A stretch of DNA of 5,480 nt from an uncultured beta proteobacterium. GTDB taxonomy: Bacteria; Pseudomonadota; Gammaproteobacteria; Burkholderiales; Burkholderiaceae. Numbering within the stretch: position 1 is the stretch's first letter; each line of letters begins with the position of its first letter. This document shows positions 1 through 5,480 of this stretch, in pieces. The DNA is taken from assembly GCA_903845455.1 (NCBI GenBank), contig CAIMXN010000269.1, positions 1-5,480 of the forward strand, in the 5' to 3' direction. The notes below the pieces were generated by a model that saw nothing but the letters and a program-made list of their open reading frames with translations, ran no database searches and was not told where the DNA came from. The position numbers and the translations under genes are program-made.

Positions 1-882
1 AGCGAGCAGCACCAACATCGGCTGCCAGTCACCTAAGAGTGGCAATAGTGTGTTCACTAGTAAGCGGAATAACAATGCAAAGGCTGCTAACTTTGGCGCA
101 GCAGCAATCATTAAAGTCACCGCCGTTGGTGCACCTTGATACACGTCAGGCACCCACATGTGGAAAGGCACAACACCTAACTTAAAGGCTAAGCCAGACA
201 CAATAAACACTAGGCCAAAGGCCATGACTAAATGGTTAACGCGGGGGTCAGCAACTGTTTTAAAGATCTCGATCAGATCTAGAGAACCCGTAACACCATA
301 GAGCATCGACATACCGTAGAGCAAGAAACCAGAAGCCAATGCACCCAAGATAAAATACTTAATCGCCGCCTCAACACTCTTTTCACTCGTACGGCGCATG
401 GCTACTAATGCGTAAGTAGGCAAAGCCATCAACTCCAGACCGAGGTACAGGGTTAAGAGATTCGCTCCAGAGATTAATACCAATTGACCTAACAAGGCGA
501 GCAAGCTCAGCACAATGAAGTCTGGGCGGAACATATTGTGGTCTTGTAAATACTGTTTAGAGTAAATCAAGCTCACCAAGACTGCGCCACAAGAACAAGC
601 CTTGAGTAGGTTTGACAGTGGATCGGATTGAAACAAGCCATTCATGGCCACTTGCGATACATCGCCCATGCGCGCAACAAACGCAATGATCATGTACGCC
701 AGCAAGATGATCGAGAAGAAATACACAAAGCCAACGCCACGCGGCGTATGGAAAATGTCCTGCTCTACTCCAGGTGTCGCTGGCTGTCTTTCGGGAACAT
801 AAACGCTAGCGACCAATAATAAGCAGGCAGCTACGAGTAAAACAAGTTCCGGCAGGATGGCGTATAGGTCGAATGCTTGCAT
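1..882 (-). CDS. nuoN: NADH-quinone oxidoreductase subunit N (complex I, antiporter-like), 3' end missing
   Basis: Antiporter-like membrane subunit of complex I that carries one of the proton-translocation channels next to NuoM. The frame is open from ATG at 882 to the left edge, 294 codons with no stop, so the C-terminal part (family members are about 480-490 residues) lies outside the window. The start is fixed: an in-frame TAA at 889-891 lies just upstream and only AAG and CAA separate it from the ATG. Visible proton-path residues are E150 in LGLELMALPTYAL (TM5), K234 in LAFKLGVVPFHMW (TM7) and K264 in AAPKLAAF (TM8). They match E. coli NuoN E133, K217 and K247 with a constant offset of 17. 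The TM12 lysine (E. coli K395) is not covered. The protein is strongly hydrophobic throughout, with a polar loop near residues 30-48. The gene lies 10 bp after the nuoM stop and has only a weak Shine-Dalgarno (GAG overlapping that stop), which suggests translational coupling. The identity is secure. Confidence 0.97.
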   Translation of the reverse strand, partial: MQAFDLYAILPELVLLVAACLLLVASVYVPERQPATPGVEQDIFHTPRGVGFVYFFSIILLAYMIIAFVARMGDVSQVAMNGLFQSDPLSNLLKACSCGAVLVSLIYSKQYLQDHNMFRPDFIVLSLLALLGQLVLISGANLLTLYLGLELMALPTYALVAMRRTSEKSVEAAIKYFILGALASGFLLYGMSMLYGVTGSLDLIEIFKTVADPRVNHLVMAFGLVFIVSGLAFKLGVVPFHMWVPDVYQGAPTAVTLMIAAAPKLAAFALLFRLLVNTLLPLLGDWQPMLVLLA

Positions 883-892
883 TTGCTTTTAC

Positions 893-2359
893 TCAGAGTT
901 TGCTGACAGCAACGTGCTGTAGCAGATTAATTACCGCTGGATGAATAATGTCGGTAAATGGTTTTGGATACACACCCATACCAATCACGCAGATCGACAA
1001 AACCGCCATCATGAAATACTCGCGACCATTGAGGTCTTGCAGTTCCTCAACATGCTGGTTATTGACTGTGCCAAAGAACACACGCTTTACCATCCATAAG
1101 GAATAAGCGGCGCCCAAAATCAATGCGGTAGCAGCCAAGATACCAATCACAAAATCATAGTCAACTGCTGCCAAAATCACCATGAACTCACCGACGAAAC
1201 CAGAAGTTGCTGGTAAGCCGCAATTTGCCATGGCCATCAAGACAGCAAATGCAGTGAAAGCCGGCATCCGATGTACTACGCCACCGAAATCAGCGATTTG
1301 GCGGGTATGCATACGGTCATACAAAATACCAATACACAGGAACATCGCACCAGCCACAAAGCCATGAGAAATCATTTGCACAATACCGCCCTCAATCCCG
1401 AGCGGACTAAACATAAAGAAACCTAAGGTCACAAAACCCATGTGGGCTACTGATGAATACGCCACCAGTTTTTTCATATCTTTTTGAACGAGGGCAACAG
1501 CGCCAACGTAGATCACTGCTACTAATGACAAGAAGATCACAAATGGGCCAAGGTATTGGCTAGCATCTGGGGCGATTGGCAAGGAGAAACGCAAGAAACC
1601 GTAGGCGCCAAGCTTCAACATAATTGCCGCCAAGACTACTGAACCACCGGTTGGCGCTTCAACGTGAACGTCAGGCAACCAAGTATGCAATGGCCACATT
1701 GGCACCTTCACAGCAAAGGCCATGAAGAAGGCGATGAACAATAAGATCTGCACAACAATATCTAAGCGGGCATTTTGCCAAGCAGCAATATCAAAGGTAT
1801 TGGTTACGTTGTACAGGTACAGCATGGCAACCAAAGTCAATAAAGAGCCGAGCAAGGTGTACAAGAAGAACTTAAATGCCGCATAGATGCGGTTATGACC
1901 GCCCCAAACACCAATGATGATGTACATCGGGATCAGCGTTGCTTCGAAGAAGACGTAGAACAACAATGCATCTAAGGATGCAAATACGCCGATCATCAGA
2001 CCCGAGAGGATCATGAAGGAAGCCATAAACTGGGAAACTTTAGTCGTAATGGATTCCCAAGAAGCAATCACCACAAAAATATTGATGAATGCCGTCAGAA
2101 CAATAAACCAAACAGAAATACCATCAATCCCTAAGTGATAGTTGATGTCATAGCGTGGAATCCAACTAAGCTTCTCAACAAATTGCATACCAGGGTTGGC
2201 AATATCAAACTGAATGATTAATGGCAAGGTTGCGATAAAGCCAAGCACAGCACCAAACAGTGCTAACCAGCGAACGCCGGCAGTAGACCTCTCTGACCCA
2301 TAAAACAAAATGATGAGTCCGAAGAAAATCGGGATCCAGATGGCGAATGAAAGAATCAT
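893..2359 (-). CDS. nuoM: NADH-quinone oxidoreductase subunit M (complex I, antiporter-like)
   Basis: Central antiporter-like subunit of the complex I membrane arm, related to MrpD-type Na+/H+ antiporters, and expected to move one proton per cycle. It is complete at 488 residues (E. coli about 509) with about 14 membrane helices. Proton-path residues are all present: E139 in FYVFFEATLIPMY (TM5), K218 in FAVKVPMWPLHTWLPD (TM7), K249 in AAIMLKLGAYG (TM8) and E391 in GFVGEF (TM12). These correspond to E. coli E144, K234, K265 and E407. H306 (YSSVAHMGF) and H332 (ISHGFVAGAMF) are also conserved. The terminal residue is Glu rather than Lys, which distinguishes NuoM from NuoL and NuoN. ATG at 2359 is the first start after an in-frame TAA at 2369-2371. 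It follows nuoL by 24 bp and precedes nuoN by 10 bp. No clear ribosome binding site is seen, so reinitiation from nuoL is plausible. Nothing is truncated or frameshifted. Confidence 0.98.
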   Translation of the reverse strand: MILSFAIWIPIFFGLIILFYGSERSTAGVRWLALFGAVLGFIATLPLIIQFDIANPGMQFVEKLSWIPRYDINYHLGIDGISVWFIVLTAFINIFVVIASWESITTKVSQFMASFMILSGLMIGVFASLDALLFYVFFEATLIPMYIIIGVWGGHNRIYAAFKFFLYTLLGSLLTLVAMLYLYNVTNTFDIAAWQNARLDIVVQILLFIAFFMAFAVKVPMWPLHTWLPDVHVEAPTGGSVVLAAIMLKLGAYGFLRFSLPIAPDASQYLGPFVIFLSLVAVIYVGAVALVQKDMKKLVAYSSVAHMGFVTLGFFMFSPLGIEGGIVQMISHGFVAGAMFLCIGILYDRMHTRQIADFGGVVHRMPAFTAFAVLMAMANCGLPATSGFVGEFMVILAAVDYDFVIGILAATALILGAAYSLWMVKRVFFGTVNNQHVEELQDLNGREYFMMAVLSICVIGMGVYPKPFTDIIHPAVINLLQHVAVSKL

Positions 2360-2383
2360 AGTGGCTACTTAAGTAACAAAGTC
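2360..2383 (-). other. nuoL-nuoM intergenic gap with a 10-bp palindrome
   Basis: This is the longest gap in the window, 24 bp. It contains the perfect palindrome TACTTAAGTA (2366-2375) and supplies the in-frame TAA (2369-2371) that fixes the nuoM start. The palindrome has no loop and no following T-run on the transcribed strand, so it is not a terminator. No good Shine-Dalgarno is visible; AAGTAG about 8 bases before the ATG is the closest candidate. I assign no regulatory role. Confidence 0.4.
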
Positions 2384-4444
2384 CTAGCGAACAAAAGGCA
2401 GGTAAGTGTACAAAACCCAAGCTAGCAATACCGCTAAGCCCGCAATCATAGCGAAGGCATAGTGATAGAGATAACCGGATTGCAAATGGCGGATCACACC
2501 AGCAAAGCGCCCAACTGCATACGCACTGCCGTTAACCAGGAAACCATCAATGATCTTCTGGTCACCGCGGTGCCACAAGACGCCACCAATCCAAAGCAAG
2601 CCTTTAGCAAACACGACTTGGTTTAAATCATCAAGATAGTATTTGTTATCCAACAACTTCTTGAGTGGCGCAAATGCCTCTGCAAACTTAGCAGGCAATT
2701 TCGGCATCCAGAGGTAAGCAATGGCAGCAGTCAATACACCGAGCGCAAGCAACAATAGGACGGGTGAAGTCAAGGCATGCATGGCCATCGCGATGGGGCC
2801 ATGGAATTCTTCTGCAAGCTCAACCATCGCTGGGTGCTTGCTGATATCGACAAAGATGGAATCACCAAAGAACTGACCAAACAACATCGGCTCAATCGTA
2901 TAGAAGCCAATAATCACTGAGGGGATCGCCAAGAGAATTAATGGCAAGGTCACTACGAGTGGAGATTCATGGGGCTTTTGACCTGGTGCTAATCCATGGT
3001 GTGCATGATCATCGCCCTCTTCTGCATGATCATGGTGGTCATCGTGAGCATGGGCATCGGCATGTCCCCAACGGGCTTTGCCGTGAAATACATAGAAGTA
3101 CAAACGGAAGGAATATAAGGCAGTTACAAAGACGCTGGCCATCACTGCAAAATAAGCAAAGCCAGATCCTGTGATGTGGCTTGCTGCTACCGCTTCAATA
3201 ATGGAATCTTTAGAGTAGAAACCGGAGAAGAATGGTGTGCCGATCAATGCAAGATTACCCAGCAACATCATCAAGCAGGTAATGGGCATGTACTTCCACA
3301 AACCACCCATCTTGCGCATATCTTGCTCATGGTGCATTCCGAGAATGACGCTACCGGCAGCAAGGAACAAGAGTGCTTTGAAGAATGCGTGTGTCATCAA
3401 ATGGAAGATGGCGACTGGATAAGCCGATACGCCCAGTGCCACAGTCATATAACCCAACTGAGACAGCGTTGAATACGCCACCACCCGCTTAATATCGTTT
3501 TGCACGATACCGAGAAAACCCATAAAGAGTGCCGTAATGGAACCAATGATGACAATGAAACTCAAAGCAGCGTCAGACAACTCAAAGAGTGGTGACATCC
3601 GCGCCACCATAAAAATACCGGCAGTCACCATGGTTGCCGCATGAATCAGTGCAGAAATTGGGGTTGGGCCTTCCATCGAGTCTGGCAACCACACATGCAA
3701 TGGGAACTGAGCTGACTTACCCATCGCGCCGATGAAGAGGCAGATACAGGCGACAGTTAATAAGCTCCAGCTCGTACCCGGCAATACTTGGGCTGCTAAG
3801 GCGGTGTTCTGCGCAAAGATCGCATCGTAGTTCATCGAACCAGTGCTGGCTAATAACAAACCAATACCCAAGATGAAACCAAAGTCACCCACGCGGTTAA
3901 CCAAGAAAGCTTTCATATTGGCAAATACAGCGGACTGGCGCTCAAAATAAAAGCCAATCAATAAATAAGACACCACACCCACTGCTTCCCAGCCGAAGAA
4001 GAGTTGCAAGAGGTTATTACTCATGACCAACATCAGCATGGCAAAGGTAAATAAGGAGATGTATGAGAAGAAACGGTTATAGCCCTCTTCACCCTTCATA
4101 TAGCCAATGGTGTAGATATGCACCATCAAAGACACGAAGGTCACAACACACATCATCGTGGCTGTGAGTGGGTCAATCAAGAAACCAATATCGAGATTGA
4201 GTTCACCCAACTGCATCCAGTGATACACGGTACCGTTGAAGTAGAAACCATCCATGACCTGTACGAGTACATTGCAAGACAGCACAAAGGCAATCATTAC
4301 ACCCAGAATGGTCACAAACTGGCATGCCCCCTGGCCAATGCGATTACCACCGAGCTTCGTCCCTAAAAGACCAGCAATCGCAGAGCCAAGCAATGGCGCC
4401 AGCGGAACGGCGCAGAGAACAGGAAGAGTTAAGGTCAATTGCAT
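2384..4444 (-). CDS. nuoL: NADH-quinone oxidoreductase subunit L (complex I, distal antiporter-like)
   Basis: Distal antiporter-like subunit of the complex I membrane arm (MrpA-like). Its long lateral helix HL runs back along the arm over NuoM and NuoN. It is complete at 686 residues, longer than E. coli NuoL (613). Key residues are E153 in FFGWEAVGVVSYLLIGF (TM5), D187 in NRVGDFGF, K243 in GAMGKSAQFPLHVWLPDSM (TM7), H268 in ALIHAATMV (TM8), H348 and H352 in FHLMTHAFFKALLF, and the K412-D413 pair in GFYSKDSI (TM12). They map onto E. coli E144, D178, K229, H254, H334, H338 and K399-D400. The C-terminal part has the KYYLDDLNQ motif (601-609), the probable HL helix (about 610-655) and a last membrane helix (about 658-682). 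The extra length comes from a His-rich loop (461-483), a longer loop around 520-557 and a slightly longer N-terminus. It begins 2 bp after nuoK with a good Shine-Dalgarno. Confidence 0.98.
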   Translation of the reverse strand: MQLTLTLPVLCAVPLAPLLGSAIAGLLGTKLGGNRIGQGACQFVTILGVMIAFVLSCNVLVQVMDGFYFNGTVYHWMQLGELNLDIGFLIDPLTATMMCVVTFVSLMVHIYTIGYMKGEEGYNRFFSYISLFTFAMLMLVMSNNLLQLFFGWEAVGVVSYLLIGFYFERQSAVFANMKAFLVNRVGDFGFILGIGLLLASTGSMNYDAIFAQNTALAAQVLPGTSWSLLTVACICLFIGAMGKSAQFPLHVWLPDSMEGPTPISALIHAATMVTAGIFMVARMSPLFELSDAALSFIVIIGSITALFMGFLGIVQNDIKRVVAYSTLSQLGYMTVALGVSAYPVAIFHLMTHAFFKALLFLAAGSVILGMHHEQDMRKMGGLWKYMPITCLMMLLGNLALIGTPFFSGFYSKDSIIEAVAASHITGSGFAYFAVMASVFVTALYSFRLYFYVFHGKARWGHADAHAHDDHHDHAEEGDDHAHHGLAPGQKPHESPLVVTLPLILLAIPSVIIGFYTIEPMLFGQFFGDSIFVDISKHPAMVELAEEFHGPIAMAMHALTSPVLLLLALGVLTAAIAYLWMPKLPAKFAEAFAPLKKLLDNKYYLDDLNQVVFAKGLLWIGGVLWHRGDQKIIDGFLVNGSAYAVGRFAGVIRHLQSGYLYHYAFAMIAGLAVLLAWVLYTYLPFVR
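2996..3064 (-). other. Histidine-rich loop encoded within nuoL
   Basis: NuoL residues 461-483 contain nine histidines (461, 465, 467, 470, 471, 473, 480, 482, 483) mixed with Asp, Glu and Ala. The segment starts five residues after the conserved FHGK that ends TM13 and ends before the next membrane helix (about 495-515). By the known topology of E. coli NuoL the TM13-TM14 loop faces the cytoplasm. E. coli has only a short counterpart with a few His residues here. The composition suggests metal binding, but no function is known to me, and similar His-rich loops are, from recall, common in betaproteobacterial NuoL. Confidence 0.75.
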
Positions 4445-4446
4445 TA

Positions 4447-4755
4447 CTAGCCTTTTAAGTGGTCAAGGTCTTCAGCATTGATGGTGTCGACCTTGCGGAA
4501 GAGCACAACCAAAATTGCCAAGCCAATCGCCGCTTCCGCAGCAGCCACAGTCAAAATAAAGAATACGAATACCTGACCAGCCATATCGCCCAAGTAATGG
4601 GAGAAGGCAACGAAGTTCATGTTCACCGAGAGCAGCATCAACTCGATGCACATTAAGAGCACGATGACGTTCTTACGGTTTAAGAAAATACCAATCACAC
4701 TCGTCGCAAACAAAATGGCGCCAAGCACTAAGTAGTGAGCCAGAGTGATGTTCAT
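4447..4755 (-). CDS. nuoK: NADH-quinone oxidoreductase subunit K (complex I)
   Basis: Small membrane subunit (ND4L, MrpC-like) in the proximal part of the complex I membrane arm, which links the quinone site to the antiporter-like subunits through a central axis of charged residues. It is complete at 102 residues (E. coli 100), with three membrane helices at about 5-24, 29-50 and 60-86. The two essential intramembrane glutamates are present: E38 in LLMCIELMLLSVN and E74 in VAAAEAAIGLAI, equivalent to E. coli E36 and E72. The start codon lies in an ATGA overlap with the nuoJ stop, and a strong Shine-Dalgarno inside the nuoJ tail supports that ATG. The tail after the last helix is short and charged (RKVDTINAEDLDHLKG). 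The stop is 2 bp before the nuoL start. Confidence 0.98.
   Translation of the reverse strand: MNITLAHYLVLGAILFATSVIGIFLNRKNVIVLLMCIELMLLSVNMNFVAFSHYLGDMAGQVFVFFILTVAAAEAAIGLAILVVLFRKVDTINAEDLDHLKG
4451..4456 (-). promoter_or_regulatory. Ribosome binding site of nuoL
   Basis: AAAAGG on the minus strand ends 6 bases before the nuoL ATG (4444). It lies in the last codons of nuoK, which confirms the ATG 2 bp beyond the nuoK stop as the start. Confidence 0.75.
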
Positions 4756-5399
4756 TTCTTTTCCTCTCTAGCATCTTGTTTTGCAGCCATATCGCTATCC
4801 ATCTTCACCATCCGCATACGATCGGCAGCAACGACATTGACCTGATAGGAGATATCTTGTGACTTGGCATCTTTGCGATTACGCAGTGTTAAAGCAACAG
4901 CGGCAATGATGGCCACTAGTAAGATCACACCCGCAACCTCAAAGGCATATACATAATCAACAAAGATCAACATACCCAATGCATGGGTATTGCTCTTACC
5001 AAGCTCTTCCAGCATGGGTTGCACTGGGGTTGTCGTACCGATAAAGCTACGAATCAACACAATTGACAGTTCCAAAACAATTACTGCACCCATTAAGAAG
5101 GCAATGGGCAAGAACTTTTTGAAGTCTCTGCGTAAATGCTCAATATCGAGGTCCAGCATCATGACCACAAACAAGAAGAGCACCATCACTGCACCAACAT
5201 AAACGAGGATCAGGGCCAAACTCAAGAACTCAGCCTTGAGGAGCATCCATAAGCCAGAGGCACAGAAGAAAGCCAGCACTAAGAACAAGGCCGCATGAAT
5301 TGGGTTGCGCGCTGTCACCACACGCACCGCAGAAATCACCAGCAAACCGGCAAAGGCGTAGAAGAACGCTGGGAAGAGGAAAGAGGTATCGAATGTCAT
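4752..5399 (-). CDS. nuoJ: NADH-quinone oxidoreductase subunit J (complex I)
   Basis: Membrane subunit (ND6-like) of the proximal complex I arm. Its third helix is thought to change conformation during turnover and couple quinone reduction to proton pumping. It is complete at 215 residues (E. coli about 184), with five predicted helices: about 8-28, 34-53, 58-82, 96-118 and 148-171. The signature stretch of helix 3, YVGAVMVLFLFVVMML (67-82), is intact, as is the RNPIHAALFLVLAF segment of helix 2. After the last helix comes a charged tail of about 43 residues (173-215), longer than in E. coli and likely cytoplasmic. ATG at 5399 is the first ATG after the nuoI stop, which is in the same frame 21 bp upstream; only a weak AGAG is seen as ribosome binding site. 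The stop overlaps the nuoK start by 4 bases (ATGA), a classic sign of translational coupling. Confidence 0.97.
   Translation of the reverse strand: MTFDTSFLFPAFFYAFAGLLVISAVRVVTARNPIHAALFLVLAFFCASGLWMLLKAEFLSLALILVYVGAVMVLFLFVVMMLDLDIEHLRRDFKKFLPIAFLMGAVIVLELSIVLIRSFIGTTTPVQPMLEELGKSNTHALGMLIFVDYVYAFEVAGVILLVAIIAAVALTLRNRKDAKSQDISYQVNVVAADRMRMVKMDSDMAAKQDAREEKK
4763..4768 (-). promoter_or_regulatory. Ribosome binding site of nuoK
   Basis: GAGAGG on the minus strand is followed by 7 bases and the nuoK ATG (4755). It is the strongest Shine-Dalgarno in the window. It sits within the last codons of nuoJ (the REEKK end) and decides the nuoK start at the ATGA overlap. Confidence 0.85.
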
Positions 5400-5420
5400 A
5401 TGAATATTTACTCTGTGCGG

Positions 5421-5480
5421 TTAACGATAAGGCGCATCAGCAGCGCGGTTAGCAGCAATATCTTCTTCATAGCGATCACC
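5421..5480 (-). CDS. nuoI: NADH-quinone oxidoreductase subunit I (complex I), C-terminal 19 residues only
   Basis: Only the last 19 codons and the TAA stop (5421-5423) are in the window; the gene enters from the right edge. The translated end is GDRYEEDIAANRAADAPYR, which I recognise as the usual C-terminus of betaproteobacterial NuoI. NuoI is the subunit with two [4Fe-4S] clusters that passes electrons to cluster N2 and the quinone site; its cluster-binding cysteines lie outside the window. The assignment rests on this tail and on its place directly upstream of nuoJ, as in the canonical nuo order. The fragment has no stop before the edge in this frame. Confidence 0.9.
   Translation of the reverse strand, partial: GDRYEEDIAANRAADAPYR

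Noticed and set aside
628..819. Plus-strand open frame of 63 codons opposite nuoN
   Set aside because: It lies wholly antisense to a well-supported conserved gene. Its translation is rich in Arg, His and Asn with no recognisable domain, as expected for a shadow frame.
2366..2375. 10-bp palindrome TACTTAAGTA between nuoL and nuoM as a possible terminator or operator
   Set aside because: It has no loop, no GC-rich stem and no T-run, and it sits inside a tightly packed operon. A palindrome of this length can arise by chance.
2205..2420. Minus-strand frame of 71 codons spanning the nuoL-nuoM junction
   Set aside because: It is out of frame with both genes and overlaps the nuoM start and the nuoL end. 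The translation has no family resemblance and the frame overlap explains it.
2217..2950. 14-bp direct repeat (ATTAATGGCAAGGT) at 2217-2230 and 2937-2950
   Set aside because: Both copies encode the peptide TLPLI within membrane helices of NuoM and NuoL. Shared codons for a common hydrophobic run explain it, and there is no other repeat structure nearby.
2941..3472. Overlapping plus-strand open frames opposite nuoL, including a His-rich one over the NuoL histidine loop
   Set aside because: The His richness comes from repeated CATGATCATG-like palindromic codons of the His/Asp loop read on the other strand. There is no ribosome binding site or domain, and nuoL accounts for the region.
4118..4656. 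Plus-strand open frames opposite the start of nuoL and nuoK
   Set aside because: They are antisense to intact conserved genes, with mutually overlapping frames and no family resemblance.
5400..5420. Possible promoter in the AT-rich nuoI-nuoJ gap
   Set aside because: The gap is only 21 bp, too short for a -35/-10 pair plus leader, and the operon arrangement makes an internal promoter here unnecessary.

Overview
The window is a stretch of one respiratory operon, the nuo operon for proton-pumping NADH:quinone oxidoreductase (complex I, NDH-1), with every gene on the minus strand. Read in the direction of transcription, from high to low coordinates, it holds the last 19 codons of nuoI (5421-5480), complete nuoJ (4752-5399), nuoK (4447-4755), nuoL (2384-4444) and nuoM (893-2359), and the first 294 codons of nuoN (1-882), which runs off the left edge. 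This is the canonical bacterial order nuoI-J-K-L-M-N.

The genes are tightly packed. nuoI and nuoJ are 21 bp apart, nuoJ and nuoK overlap by 4 bp (ATGA), nuoK and nuoL are 2 bp apart, nuoL and nuoM 24 bp, and nuoM and nuoN 10 bp. No gap is long enough for a promoter plus leader, and I see no hairpin-plus-U-tract terminator, so a single polycistronic transcript starting outside the window to the right is the simplest reading. There is no gene-free stretch above 300 bases, and no RNA gene, mobile element, CRISPR array or attachment site.

Functionally, NuoI is the peripheral-arm ferredoxin-like subunit that hands electrons towards quinone. NuoJ and NuoK belong to the proximal membrane domain. 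NuoL, NuoM and NuoN are the three antiporter-like (Mrp-type) subunits, each with a half-channel pair for proton translocation. The key charged residues of the proton path (TM5 Glu, TM7 Lys, TM8 Lys or His, TM12 Lys or Glu) are present in NuoL, NuoM and NuoK. They are also present in the part of NuoN that is visible, so the complex looks functional.

The organism is most likely a betaproteobacterium of the Burkholderiales. This rests on the NuoI C-terminus (ending AADAPYR), the long NuoL with a His-rich loop, and a base composition that looks near even by eye rather than GC-rich. A Polynucleobacter-like freshwater bacterium would fit, but this is inference from recall, not a database match. The window is ordinary core metabolism and I found no undescribed system in it. 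The most distinctive detail is the histidine-rich loop of NuoL.
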